DNA of 64,000 bases from Micromonospora radicis (GTDB lineage: Bacteria; Actinomycetota; Actinomycetes; Mycobacteriales; Micromonosporaceae). The stretch lies in NCBI RefSeq assembly GCF_003583405.1, contig NZ_QXEC01000029.1, positions 1 through 64,000 of the forward strand. The letters run 5' to 3'. Shown in pieces: positions 8,955 to 17,950 of this stretch; position 1 is the stretch's first letter; every line of letters begins with the position of its first letter. The notes under the pieces are model-generated. The model did no database searches. It was not told the origin of the DNA and was given only the letters and a program-made list of their open reading frames with translations. A program made the translations under genes and the position numbers.

Positions 8955-9839
8955 CTAGCGCAGGGTGAGCTGGCGTCCGAGCAGGCCCTGCCGGGACCGC
9001 CGGGCCGCCGCGTCGAGCGGGCCGGTCTCGGTGAGCGCCTCGGCGTACCGCTTTGCGAAACCGGCGACCGGATCCTCCCAGTCGTCGGCCGGGGCGTCCT
9101 CGGGCAGATCCCAGACCGGCACCAGCCGTCCGTGGGCGCGGAACATGCCGGCGAACCGGGTTCCCTCGCCGAGGGTCAGCGAGCCGGCGGCACCGAGTCG
9201 CGCCAGCGCGTCCAGAGCGGCCTCCTCGTCCTGCGGCAACACCCAGCGCACGTGTGCCTTCTCCGGCACCCGGCACCAGTACGCGGCCCGCGCGGCGGTC
9301 AGCCGTACGGTCGGGTAGATCGCGGCGTTGGCCCGCTCCAGCGACGCCTGCACGGTCGGGTCGCCGACCGCCTCCGGCACCAGCCAGAACTCGAAACCCT
9401 CGTGCAGGGTGATCTCCAGGCGGTCGTCGACCAGGATGTCCTGGAGCCGGGGACCGGGACCGGGCAGCGGTGGCACGGCGACCGGGGCGCCCGGCTCGGT
9501 ACGCAACGCGCAGAGCAACGAGTCGGCCAGGTCCCGCGAGACGTCACCGGACTGCTGGTGCCGTTGCAGCCCGACCAGGACGTGCCCGTCCTGCCGACTC
9601 ATCGCGGGTGCGGCCATCGGCAGCACGGTGGCCAGCGTGATCGGGCGGTCGCCGTACTCCTCGACCAGCGCCGGGGCGAGCCGCAGCGGTGCCGAGGCGG
9701 CGGGGACCAACTCCCGCAGGGCGATCCACTCCGGCTCGTCCGCCAGCCCTTCGAAGGGACGCGGGACGAAGACGTCCCGCACCCGCTCGCGCTTTCCGTT
9801 CGGCTCGGCCGCCCGCTGGTTCTTTCGACGCTTGCTCAC
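8955..9839 (-). CDS. DUF5926 family protein
   Basis: 294 residues from GTG (start SKRRKNQRAAEPNGKRERVRDVFVPRPFEGLADEPEW). The basic Lys/Arg-rich N-terminus followed by FVPRPFEGL and the long alpha/beta body is typical of a widespread actinobacterial protein of unknown function annotated DUF5926. No catalytic motif or membrane segment is visible. It lies tail to tail with arcA and downstream of the two signalling genes. Confidence 0.75.
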   Translation of the reverse strand: MSKRRKNQRAAEPNGKRERVRDVFVPRPFEGLADEPEWIALRELVPAASAPLRLAPALVEEYGDRPITLATVLPMAAPAMSRQDGHVLVGLQRHQQSGDVSRDLADSLLCALRTEPGAPVAVPPLPGPGPRLQDILVDDRLEITLHEGFEFWLVPEAVGDPTVQASLERANAAIYPTVRLTAARAAYWCRVPEKAHVRWVLPQDEEAALDALARLGAAGSLTLGEGTRFAGMFRAHGRLVPVWDLPEDAPADDWEDPVAGFAKRYAEALTETGPLDAAARRSRQGLLGRQLTLR

Positions 9840-9921
9840 GGCGAGACAGCCTAGAGGCCCCGGCGGCACCGGGTGGGCAGGACCCACCGCTGCGCCGCCG
9901 CCCCACCCGTTGGTGCCTCGT

Positions 9922-10368
9922 TCAGCCGGCGGGCACCATGCCCGGTCGGTCGGGTACGGGGTCGAAGTCCGCCCAGACGCTCTGCCCGAGGCCGTCGCGC
10001 TCGACTCCCCAGCTGCTGGCCAGGCCGGCGACGATGTGCAGGCCGCGACCGTCGGCCGCGTCGGTGTCGGCGGGGCGGATCCGAGGCCCGCAGGCACCTC
10101 CACCGTCGGTGACCCGCAGCCGGACCTGTGCCCCGTCGGGCGTCGCGCGGAGCCGCCAGGCCACCCGGACCACCCCGCCGGGCAGCGGGTCGGCGTGCCG
10201 TACGGCGTTGCCCACCAGCTCCGCCAGGACCGCCACCAGGTCCGCCAGCACCGCCGGGGTCACCACCTCGGCCAGGTCTGCGGCGAGTCGGTGCCGGGCG
10301 ATCTGTGCCCCGGTGGCATGGTGCGGCACGACCACGCACCATGCTCGTTCGACCGCCAAAGTCGACAC
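9922..10368 (-). CDS. anti-sigma-type ATP-binding protein (RsbW/SpoIIAB-like HATPase)
   Basis: 148 residues. LAELVGNAVRHADP is the N-box of a GHKL ATPase and DGRGLHIVAGLASSWGVE is the G-box region, the layout of short stand-alone HATPase_c_2 kinases that phosphorylate anti-anti-sigma factors. No transmembrane or HisKA part is present. Start GTG 10368 has GAGGGG upstream; it lies 35 bases after the histidine kinase gene, so both probably form one signalling unit. No partner STAS or sigma gene is in this window. Confidence 0.8.
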   Translation of the reverse strand: MSTLAVERAWCVVVPHHATGAQIARHRLAADLAEVVTPAVLADLVAVLAELVGNAVRHADPLPGGVVRVAWRLRATPDGAQVRLRVTDGGGACGPRIRPADTDAADGRGLHIVAGLASSWGVERDGLGQSVWADFDPVPDRPGMVPAG

Positions 10369-10403
10369 CTCTGCCCCTCTTCCGCCCCCGTGGTCCCCAC
10401 CGA

Positions 10404-11861
10404 TCACCTGCGGGGCAGCCGCACCTCTGCGACCGTACCGCCACCTGTTCTCGGTCGAAGGAATACCCACCCGTTCTGCTGTTCAACGATCCGGCGGACG
10501 AGATAGAGGCCGAGACCGGTGCCCGGATACTGGCGCCGGTCGCCGGAGTCGCCCTGCCAGAACCGGTCGAAGGCCCGTTCGACGTGCTCAGGGCGTACGC
10601 CGATGCCGCGGTCGCTGACCCGGAGGCTGACCGTCTGGCCGTCCGAACCGGCGCTGACCTCGATCGGTGAGCCGGGCGGGGAGTACTTGCCGGCGTTGGT
10701 CACCAGCTCGGTGAGCACCGTGGCGAGGCTCTGCCGGTGCCCGAGCGGCCGGGGCAGCTCGGCCGGAATCTCCAGGCTGGTCCGGCGGCGCAGCTCGGTG
10801 GGCAGGTCGGCGACCGCGGTCCGCAGCGTCGCACCGAGGTCGAACGGCGTCGGCGGGGCGTCTCCCGGCCACGCCTCGGCCGAGGAGGAGAGCAGCCGGT
10901 CGAGCAGCCGGGCGAGTTCGTTCGCCCGCTGACCGATCACCCGGGCCGCCTGCCTGCGGTCGGTCTCGCTGAGCGACTCCCAGTGGTCGGTGAGGGTGTC
11001 CGCGTACCCCTTGATGACGGTCACCGGGGTACGCAGCTCGTGGCTGGTGACCGCGACGAACAGATCGCGCTCGTGGTCGTGGCGCTGCTGGTCGCTGATG
11101 TCCCGGAAGGTGACCACCCGCAGCGTCCCCGGGCCGGACAGGTCGCCCGACGTGATCCGCAGCCAGCGCCCGTCCGGCAGCCGGTGGTCGAGGACCTGCC
11201 CGGAGGGGGGCAGCGGGAAGGGCAGCGGGCGGTTCAGCGCCTCCGCCGAAGACCGGCCGGTCACCCGGGCGGCGGCCGGATTCCAGAGCCGGACGTGGGC
11301 GTCGGCGTCGACGACCGCCAGCCCGTCGGCGAGGGCGGCCACCACCGGACCGTCGCCGTGCACCGGCAGGCCGCTCTGGTCGCCGTACATGTGGGCGATG
11401 CAGGAACCCAGGTAGGCCACCACGCCCCGCTGCTCGCTGCTGGGCTCCTCGTCGCCTGCGAGGTAGAGGGCGTGCAGGCTGCCCACCGTGTGGCCACCGA
11501 TCTCCGCCCGGGACACCACCATCCGGCGCAGCCCGCGTTCGGCCAGCTCGACGGCGAGCTGACTGCTGAGGTGTTCGGTCCGGACGCACTGCACCCGGGG
11601 GCCGGCGAGCAGGCAGATGGTGGCCGGGTCGGTGGCCGGCAGCGGGCGGCCGATGGTCCACTCGGCGGCGCCGGTGGCGGCGATCACCCGGCCGCCGCTC
11701 GGTGCGAACTCCACGAACGCCATGCCCGCGGCGCCGAGCGCCGGCTGGGCGACCCGGAGCAACTGGGTGAGGACCGGCAGGCCCGCGTCGCCCGAGTTGA
11801 TCATCTCGATGATCACGGTGTTCCCGGCGATGAGAGCCGAGTAGTCGGTGCGGTCCGCCAT
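10404..11861 (-). CDS. soluble GAF-PAS sensor histidine kinase
   Basis: 485 residues without transmembrane helices. Domains are a GAF-like sensor (about 20-160), a PAS domain (about 172-262), HisKA with the phospho-acceptor H274 in VTSHELRTPVTVIKGY, and HATPase with TELVTNAGKYS, DRGIGV and TGLGLYLV. It is therefore a complete cytosolic sensor kinase. No response regulator is adjacent; the neighbouring RsbW-like ATPase may be the functional partner. The ligand is unknown. Confidence 0.88.
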   Translation of the reverse strand: MADRTDYSALIAGNTVIIEMINSGDAGLPVLTQLLRVAQPALGAAGMAFVEFAPSGGRVIAATGAAEWTIGRPLPATDPATICLLAGPRVQCVRTEHLSSQLAVELAERGLRRMVVSRAEIGGHTVGSLHALYLAGDEEPSSEQRGVVAYLGSCIAHMYGDQSGLPVHGDGPVVAALADGLAVVDADAHVRLWNPAAARVTGRSSAEALNRPLPFPLPPSGQVLDHRLPDGRWLRITSGDLSGPGTLRVVTFRDISDQQRHDHERDLFVAVTSHELRTPVTVIKGYADTLTDHWESLSETDRRQAARVIGQRANELARLLDRLLSSSAEAWPGDAPPTPFDLGATLRTAVADLPTELRRRTSLEIPAELPRPLGHRQSLATVLTELVTNAGKYSPPGSPIEVSAGSDGQTVSLRVSDRGIGVRPEHVERAFDRFWQGDSGDRRQYPGTGLGLYLVRRIVEQQNGWVFLRPRTGGGTVAEVRLPRR

Positions 11862-11910
11862 GACCCAAAGTGTGCACCGCCGTCCGCGCTACTGGGCACC
11901 CCCGGACGGG

Positions 11911-12702
11911 TTACCGGGGTAACCGGGCGAGGGTCTGCGCCGGGCGGTCGGTGATCACGCCGTCCACCCCGGCGGCCAACACCAGGTCGAGGTCGGCGGG
12001 CTCGTTCACGGTCCAGACGTAGACCTCGTTGCCCGCCGCCCGCAGGGCGGGCACCAACCTCGGCCGGGACCGCACCAGCGCGATGCCCGGCCCGGCGATG
12101 CCGGCTCCGAACGGCAGTCGGCCCAGTTGCAGCCAGCGGGGCAGCACCTCCAGCAGCAGCACCGTCGGCAGCGCGGGGGCCAGCGCCCGGATCCGGCGTA
12201 CGGCCAACGGGGAGAAGGACATCACGGTGATCCGTACCGGATCGTCGGGGTGCGGTTCGACCAGGCCGTAGCGACGCAGCAGCGCGACCAGCCGGCGCTC
12301 GACGTGCCCGCCGTAGCGCGACGGGTGCTTGGTCTCCACCAGCAGCCGCACCGGCCGTCCGGCCGCCAGCACGGCCTGGAGCAGCCGTTCGAGGGTGAGC
12401 AGCCGGGTGTGCGAGTCGTCGAGTACCTCGTCACCGTCGGCCGGTACCCACCCCGGGTGCCAGGAGCCGAAGTCCAGCTTCTCCAACTCGGCGAGAGTAC
12501 GCGCGCTGACCAGCCCGCGGCCGTTGCTGGTCCGGTTCAGCCGACGGTCGTGCACGCAGACGAGGTGCCCGTCGCGGGTCAGCCGCACGTCGCACTCCAG
12601 CCCGTCGGCGCCCTCGTCGAGCGCCCGCAGGTAGGCGGCGAGGGTGTGCTCAGGCAGGTCGTACGACGCGCCTCGGTGCGCGAAGACGAGGGGTGGGCCC
12701 AT
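11911..12702 (-). CDS. glycerophosphodiester phosphodiesterase
   Basis: 263 residues. It hydrolyses glycerophosphodiesters to glycerol-3-phosphate and an alcohol. The GDPD signature is complete: H9-R10 in AHRGAS, E18, then GLECDVRLTRDGHLVCVHD with E36, D38 and H51 as metal and catalytic residues, and the C-terminal VYVWTVNEPADL plus GVITDRP. No signal peptide, so it is cytosolic. It follows the rhodanese gene by 12 bases. Confidence 0.92.
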   Translation of the reverse strand: MGPPLVFAHRGASYDLPEHTLAAYLRALDEGADGLECDVRLTRDGHLVCVHDRRLNRTSNGRGLVSARTLAELEKLDFGSWHPGWVPADGDEVLDDSHTRLLTLERLLQAVLAAGRPVRLLVETKHPSRYGGHVERRLVALLRRYGLVEPHPDDPVRITVMSFSPLAVRRIRALAPALPTVLLLEVLPRWLQLGRLPFGAGIAGPGIALVRSRPRLVPALRAAGNEVYVWTVNEPADLDLVLAAGVDGVITDRPAQTLARLPR

Positions 12703-12714
12703 CCGGTGCCGCCC

Positions 12715-13050
12715 CTACAGGACCCGGCCCGGCTGCCCGTCCGTGCCGACCACCGGTCGTCCGGCGGCGGCCCAGTCGCCCATCCCGCCCGCGACGTTGC
12801 GCACCTGCTCCCACCCGTTGCGCATCAGGTACGCCACGACCTGCGCGGAGCGCCCGCCGGAGCGGCAGATGACCGCGACGTCCTGGTCGGTCGGCACCTC
12901 GGCGATCCGGGCCGGCAACTCCATCATCGGCAGGTGGTGGGCGGTCGGCGCGTGACCGGCCTGCCACTCGTCGTCCTCCCGGACGTCGAGCAGGTACGTG
13001 TCGTCGGTGATCTCGGCGACGGTGACGGTGGGAATCTGTGATCCGAACAC
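12715..13050 (-). CDS. single-domain rhodanese-like sulfurtransferase
   Basis: 111 residues, one rhodanese domain. The active-site loop is CRSGGRS with Cys62, preceded by the LLDVREDDEWQAGHAPTA motif of GlpE/PspE-type proteins that move sulfane sulfur to thiols or cyanide. Start GTG 13050 is weakly supported, with GAGG about 15 bases upstream. It is first in a two-gene unit with the phosphodiesterase; no functional link is evident. Confidence 0.88.
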   Translation of the reverse strand: MFGSQIPTVTVAEITDDTYLLDVREDDEWQAGHAPTAHHLPMMELPARIAEVPTDQDVAVICRSGGRSAQVVAYLMRNGWEQVRNVAGGMGDWAAAGRPVVGTDGQPGRVL

Positions 13051-13106
13051 GGTGCAAGGGTAGAACCTCGATCGGCGTGATCCCCCCGGCCTCGGCCGGT
13101 GGCGGG

Positions 13107-14051
13107 TCAGAGGTGCGTCACCCAGCGCGGATGCGCGCCCGCCCACTGGGCCATCCGGGTGCCGCGTACCGCCTCGAACAGCCCTTCGCCGCCGTTGTCG
13201 AGTACGACGTACGACACCTGGTCGATCGTCTGCGGGTACGACGGCACCTGCACCCCGCGCAGCCCGTCGGCGGACAGGCCCCGCAGCGCGAGCAGCAGGT
13301 CCTCCACCGGCACCCCGTTGGTGTCCACGGTCAGCGACTCGCCGACGGCCTGGATGAGCCGGTGCAGCTGGACCGGGTCGGTGCGGAGTCGGGTCTCGCC
13401 CGCGCGTTCGAGCATCGCCCCCAGCAGCTGCTGTTGATGGGTCTGTCGGTCGTAGTCGCCGCCGGGCAGGTCGTAGCGTTGGCGTACGTAGTCGAGCGCC
13501 TGCGCGCCGTCCATCCGCTGGCAACCGGGTGCGAAGACCCGGTTGGTGTGGATCGAGCGCACCTCGGTGCGTACGCACATGTTGACGCCGCCGAGCAGGT
13601 CGATCACATTGCGCAGGCCGGCGAAGTCGACCAGGGCGGCGCCGTCGAAGCGAACTCCGGTGAGCCGGGCCAGGGTGGCCGAGAGCAGCTGCGCGCCGGA
13701 CTGGCCGCCACCGCCGTACTCGTACGCGGTGTTGATCTTGTCTTCGCCGCCGGGCCAGCCGTTCCCGGGTGGGATGGTGACCAGCAGGTCACGTGGCACG
13801 GAGACCAGGTAGCCCTCGCGGAGCCCGGCGGGGACGTGCACGATCAGGATGGTGTCGGTGCGTTGTTCCGGACCGACGTCGTCGGGGCGTTTGTCCGATC
13901 CGACGAGCAGGTAGTTGAGCGGACCGTCCAGGTCGGTGCGGTCGGCGCGGGCGGACGGGTCCAGCAGCTGCTCGCGGGTGACGGTGCGTTCGTACCGGTC
14001 GGCGAGCACCCGGAGACCGACCACGGCGACCGCCGCCAGCAGCACCACCAC
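13107..14051 (-). CDS. LCP (LytR-CpsA-Psr) family cell-wall ligase, third in tandem
   Basis: At least 314 residues. LCP enzymes transfer lipid-linked glycopolymers to peptidoglycan. Conserved elements are LLVGSDKRPDDVGPEQRTDTIL, SVPRDLLVTIP, KINTAYEYGG and RQRYDLPGGDYDRQTHQQQ. GTG 14051 begins inside the transmembrane segment. The same frame continues upstream through a basic stretch (GTRKPGSGPRRPRWPR) ideal for a membrane-anchor N-terminus, but has no ATG, GTG or TTG there. The true N-terminus probably lies near 14147, just after GGAAGG. Confidence 0.85.
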   Translation of the reverse strand: MVVLLAAVAVVGLRVLADRYERTVTREQLLDPSARADRTDLDGPLNYLLVGSDKRPDDVGPEQRTDTILIVHVPAGLREGYLVSVPRDLLVTIPPGNGWPGGEDKINTAYEYGGGGQSGAQLLSATLARLTGVRFDGAALVDFAGLRNVIDLLGGVNMCVRTEVRSIHTNRVFAPGCQRMDGAQALDYVRQRYDLPGGDYDRQTHQQQLLGAMLERAGETRLRTDPVQLHRLIQAVGESLTVDTNGVPVEDLLLALRGLSADGLRGVQVPSYPQTIDQVSYVVLDNGGEGLFEAVRGTRMAQWAGAHPRWVTHL

Positions 14052-14150
14052 CAGCCCGGTCCCGAGCAGTACGCGGGGCCACCGCGGCCGCCGGGGGCCG
14101 CTCCCCGGTTTCCGCGTCCCGCCGTCGTACGCCCGCCTGGCCGTGACACA

Positions 14151-14197
14151 CCTTCCCTAGCCCGACATGAAGTCCGCTCATGTCAGGCTAGGGAAGG
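14151..14197 (-). terminator. 20-bp-stem hairpin between two LCP genes
   Basis: Arms 14151-14170 and 14178-14197 are complementary over 20 positions with one mismatch (a G-U pair in RNA) and a 7-base loop. It lies after the stop of the middle LCP gene, so it may terminate transcription. Its outer bases read GGAAGG in minus-strand RNA, the only good ribosome binding site for the next LCP gene, so it could also mask translation. Confidence 0.7.
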
Positions 14198-14243
14198 TTC
14201 ACGCAGGGTGACGGCGCTTCCGGGTATTCCGGTCGCCCGCCGG

Positions 14244-15437
14244 TCACTTCCGGTTGGAGATGACCTCGGGGTTGTAGAAGACGAACTCGGCGAGCTTGTC
14301 CTGCCGAACCGCCCGGAACATGTCCAGGGTCTGTTCGTCGAGCGCCTCGTTGCCGCTTCCGGTGGCGTTGTACGTGCCACCGTTGGTCTTGAGCATGATC
14401 AGCTCGTTGCCGGTGACCCCGCGCATGGTGAAGACGAAGTCCTCCACCGACACGCCCCCGGTGTCCAGGATGAAGGCCTTACCGGCGGCCTTGATCAGCT
14501 CGTTCAGCTTGAGCGGGTTGGTCAGCGTGCCGTTCTGGGTGGCCTTCTTCGCCATCGCCTTGATCAGCTGCTGCTGGTTCGCCTGGCGGTCGTAGTCGCT
14601 GTTGGCCAGGCCGTAACGCTGCCGGGAGAAGTCCAGCGCCGCCCAGCCCTCCATCTCCTGGCAGCCCTTCTTGTGCACCACCGGAGTACGCGGCTTGCCG
14701 GTCTTCTTGGCGTCCGCGTTCCACATCGGCTTGCCGTCGACGTACGACATGTGGGTCGACTTGACGTCCTGCTTCGGGCAGATCCGCACCGAACCGAGGG
14801 CGTCGATGACGTTCTTGAAGCCGCCGAAGTTGATGATCGCCGCGCCGTCGAAGCTGACGCCGGTCATGCCCTTGATCGTCTGTGCCATCACCTGGGCGCC
14901 GCCCTCCCAGCCGCCGCCGTTGCGGGCGCCGACCTGGAACGCGGCGTTGATCTTGTCGACCCCGCCCGCGTAGTTGCCCTTGGGCCAGGCCGGGATCCGC
15001 GCCTCGGTGTCCCGGGGGATCGAGATCAGGTACGCCTGGTCGTGGGTCGCCGGGATGTGCAGCACGATGATGCTGTCCGCCCGGACGTCGTCGGCGTCCC
15101 AGCGCTCCCGGGCGTCCACGCCGAGCAGCAGCAGGTCGATCGGGCCTTCCAGATCGCCGCCGCCCTCCGCCTGGGTCTTGCCCGCGTCGCCGATCAGGTT
15201 GCGCTGCGAGATGCTGCCGGTGGCCTGGCCGATCACCGCCTTGCTGCCGACGATGGCGACACCGCTGGTCATCATCAGCACGGCGCCGGCAACCACGGTG
15301 AGTCGGGCCCAGAGGGGATCCTTGCGGCGCGGGCGGCCCTTGCCGGCCTTGCCGGCCCGGGGCTTGCCGCCCTTCGGCGGGGGTGGGGTGGCAGACGCAT
15401 GAGGTGGCTCGAGCAGGGCGGAACTGTGAACCGGCAT
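14244..15437 (-). CDS. LCP family cell-wall ligase, second in tandem
   Basis: 397 residues. A Lys/Arg/Pro-rich cytosolic N-terminus (about 1-43) precedes one membrane helix (about 46-66), then an extracellular LCP domain: LLLLGVDARERWDADDVRADSI, ISIPRDTEARIP, DKINAAFQVG and DFSRQRYGLANSDYDRQANQQQ, which hold the Asp/Arg residues that bind the polyprenyl pyrophosphate. A Lys-rich insertion (about 245-275) is specific to this copy. The ATG has GGAG upstream. Teichoic-acid-like or other wall glycopolymer attachment is the family role. Confidence 0.92.
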   Translation of the reverse strand: MPVHSSALLEPPHASATPPPPKGGKPRAGKAGKGRPRRKDPLWARLTVVAGAVLMMTSGVAIVGSKAVIGQATGSISQRNLIGDAGKTQAEGGGDLEGPIDLLLLGVDARERWDADDVRADSIIVLHIPATHDQAYLISIPRDTEARIPAWPKGNYAGGVDKINAAFQVGARNGGGWEGGAQVMAQTIKGMTGVSFDGAAIINFGGFKNVIDALGSVRICPKQDVKSTHMSYVDGKPMWNADAKKTGKPRTPVVHKKGCQEMEGWAALDFSRQRYGLANSDYDRQANQQQLIKAMAKKATQNGTLTNPLKLNELIKAAGKAFILDTGGVSVEDFVFTMRGVTGNELIMLKTNGGTYNATGSGNEALDEQTLDMFRAVRQDKLAEFVFYNPEVISNRK

Positions 15438-15621
15438 GCGTGCTCCAGCTCGTGTGTATCCAAAGGGGGCGGGAACACCTTACGTACGCATTCCCGCCAT
15501 GGCGAGTTCGCGTGACGGTCAGTCACCGTTCTCTACCGCGTCATCCTGCGGAAATAGCCGAACGGACTGACTTAATCAGCCGATCGACGGTTGGTTCACA
15601 GTAACTACTCAGGGTGGTTCG

Positions 15622-16848
15622 TCAGCCGCTCTTGCTGGTCGGCGGCTTGTTGGCCTGCACCCACTCGGCCATCGTGTCGGCGGACATCGCCCGGTACATG
15701 GCCAGCGCCTTCTCCCGGTCGGAGACCACCACCGACTCGCCGTTGATGGTCTCGCTGCCCAGGTGCGGGCTGGTGACGAAGGTGAGGTTCTCGCCCCGCA
15801 GATTGCGGAACTGCACCGCCATGTCGGTGAGCGAGAAGCCGTTGTCGACGGTGACCGCGTCGGTCACCGACCGGAGGAAGGCGTTGAGCTTCTTCGGGTT
15901 GGTCAACGTGCCCGTGCTCGCCGCCTTGTCCATCAGCGCCCGGAGGAACTCCTGCTGGTGGCGCATCCGGGCGAAGTCACCGTCGGGGAACTGCTTGCGC
16001 TGGCGGATCCAGTCCAGCGCCTCGGTGCCGTTCATCTGGTTGGTGCCCTTGGTGAACTTCCGGTACGGCTTGTGGATCGAGGTGATCGTCCGCTCCACCT
16101 CCAGCTCGACCCCGCCGAGGGCGTCGGTGACCTGCTTGAAGCCCGCGAAGTCGATCGCCATCACGTGGTCGATGTGCACGTCGGTGAAGCACTCGACGGT
16201 GCGTACCGCCAGCGGCAGCCCGCCGAAGGCGAAGGCGGCGTTGATCTTGCGGCGTTGGCCCGAGTCGCAGGCCGCGCTCGCGCTCTCCGGGATCGGCACG
16301 TACAGGTCCCGCGGGATCGAGACCAGGTACGCCTTCTGGTGGTCGGCGGGGATGTGCATCACGATGATGGTGTCGGCCCGCCACTCGCCGGCCTGGTCCA
16401 TCGGCGCGTCCGGATCCCGCGAGTCGGTGCCGACCATGAGGATGTTCAGCGCGCCGTCCACCGCCTTGGCCGGTCGGCCGCCGGTGATCTCGGAGAACGG
16501 GTCGGTCCGGGCCAGGTTCTTGTCCAGGCTGCGGGCGTAGAACCAGGCTCCCCCGCCGCCGACCAGGGCCAACACCAGCACGGCGATGCCGGCCACCAGG
16601 GCGATCCGGCGCCAGCGTGGTCGCCGACCGCGCGGCTGCCCGGCACCGCCGGGGCCACCCGGGCCGACCGGTCCGCGGGGACCACCGGGCCCACGGCCGG
16701 CGGTCGGCTCGTCGTCGTACGCCGGGTACCACCGGGTGTCGGTCGGGCCGGCGGCGCGCCCGGTCCGGTCCGGGCCCGGCACCGCCGCGCGCCCGGCACT
16801 GCGGTGCAGGAGAGGAAGCCGGAGGGCGGCGGGGATGGTCGCTGACAT
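15622..16848 (-). CDS. LCP family cell-wall ligase, first in tandem
   Basis: 408 residues. A long Pro/Gly-rich cytosolic N-terminus (about 1-75, including a GPGGPRGPVGPGG stretch) precedes a membrane helix (about 82-104) and the LCP domain: ILMVGTDSRDP, EWRADTIIVMHIP, SIPRDLYVPIP, KINAAFAFGG and WIRQRKQFPDGDFARMRHQQEF. All lipid-binding Arg/Asp positions appear kept. The 184-base gap to the next LCP gene suggests its own promoter there. The three copies probably attach different polymers or act redundantly. Confidence 0.92.
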   Translation of the reverse strand: MSATIPAALRLPLLHRSAGRAAVPGPDRTGRAAGPTDTRWYPAYDDEPTAGRGPGGPRGPVGPGGPGGAGQPRGRRPRWRRIALVAGIAVLVLALVGGGGAWFYARSLDKNLARTDPFSEITGGRPAKAVDGALNILMVGTDSRDPDAPMDQAGEWRADTIIVMHIPADHQKAYLVSIPRDLYVPIPESASAACDSGQRRKINAAFAFGGLPLAVRTVECFTDVHIDHVMAIDFAGFKQVTDALGGVELEVERTITSIHKPYRKFTKGTNQMNGTEALDWIRQRKQFPDGDFARMRHQQEFLRALMDKAASTGTLTNPKKLNAFLRSVTDAVTVDNGFSLTDMAVQFRNLRGENLTFVTSPHLGSETINGESVVVSDREKALAMYRAMSADTMAEWVQANKPPTSKSG

Positions 16849-16914
16849 GTAACTCAGGGTACGCAGCCCCGGCCACCGGCAGCCTCAGCCGGCAGCCGCG
16901 TCGTGTCGGACCGG

Positions 16915-17889
16915 CTACCCTAGCTGCTCGCGGAAATGGTCGATCGTGCGTCGGAGGCCCTCTTCCGGCGGCACCGTCGGCTCATAGCCGAGCGCCTCGC
17001 GGGCGAGGGTGAGATCGGGTCGGCGCATCTCCGGGTCGTCCGCGCTGCGGGTGACATACGTCACCTCGGACCGGCTGCCGCAGAGCGACACGATCGTCTC
17101 GGCCAGTTCCCGCATGCTCATCTCGTGCTCGGTGCCGCAGTTCACCGGGCCGCTGTGCGTCGAGTCCAGCAGCAGCAGGATGCCCCGGACGAGGTCTGCC
17201 ACGTAGCAGATCGAGCGGGTCTGGTTGCCGGTGCCGTGCACGGTGATCGGCTCGCCGCGCAGCGCCTGGGAGATGAAGGTCGGGATGGCCCGGCCGTCGT
17301 CCGGGCGCATCCGCGGGCCGTACGTGTTGAAGATCCGTACGATGGCGGTGTCCAGCCCCCGGCTGCGTCGATACGCCATCGTCGCGGCCTCGGAGAAGCG
17401 CTTGGCCTCGTCGTACACGCTGCGGATGCCGATCGGGTTGACGTTGCCCCAGTACGTCTCCCGCTGCGGGTGCTCCTTCGGGTCGCCGTACGCCTCCGAG
17501 GTCGAGGCGAGCAGGAACCGGGCGCCGTCGGCGACCGCTCGGTCCAGCAGGTGCAGCGTGGCGACCGAGCCCACCCGGAGGATCTCCACCGGCAGCTTCT
17601 CGAAGTCCGTGGGGCTGGCCGGTGAGGCCATGTGCAGGATCGCGTCGAAGCGCTCGGCCAACGCCGGGTGGGCGGGCAGCCCGTCGGAGATGTCCGCCTC
17701 GACCAGGGTGAAGGTCGGCGTGTCGAACAGGTGGGCCACGTTCTCCTTGGACCCGGTGACGAAGTTGTCCAGCGCGACCACGGTGCAGCCGCGGCTGATC
17801 AGTGCATCAACCAGATGCGAGGGGACGAAACCGGCGCCGCCGGTGACCAGGACCCGGTGACCGGGGCCGAAACGCTGCTCCACCTTCAT
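16915..17889 (-). CDS. NAD-dependent epimerase/dehydratase, UDP-glucuronate decarboxylase-like
   Basis: 324 residues, extended SDR fold. The NAD-binding motif is VTGGAGFVPSHLV (about 15-27), then DNFVTGSKENVAHL. The active site shows STSEAYGDP and YDEAKRFSEA (YxxxK). RIFNTYGPRMRPDDGRAIPTFISQAL strongly resembles UXS-type decarboxylases making UDP-xylose, or related nucleotide-sugar enzymes. The normal GxxGxxG third Gly region reads GGAGFVPS, as in the UXS/RmlB group with Val/Pro. It lies upstream of the LCP array on the same strand, consistent with envelope glycan supply. Confidence 0.85.
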   Translation of the reverse strand: MKVEQRFGPGHRVLVTGGAGFVPSHLVDALISRGCTVVALDNFVTGSKENVAHLFDTPTFTLVEADISDGLPAHPALAERFDAILHMASPASPTDFEKLPVEILRVGSVATLHLLDRAVADGARFLLASTSEAYGDPKEHPQRETYWGNVNPIGIRSVYDEAKRFSEAATMAYRRSRGLDTAIVRIFNTYGPRMRPDDGRAIPTFISQALRGEPITVHGTGNQTRSICYVADLVRGILLLLDSTHSGPVNCGTEHEMSMRELAETIVSLCGSRSEVTYVTRSADDPEMRRPDLTLAREALGYEPTVPPEEGLRRTIDHFREQLG

Positions 17890-17950
17890 GTTCGCCAGCC
17901 TATAAGGAGAGGCCCCGGGTCAACGCCTCGCGTCGTGCCGGGAACCCCGG

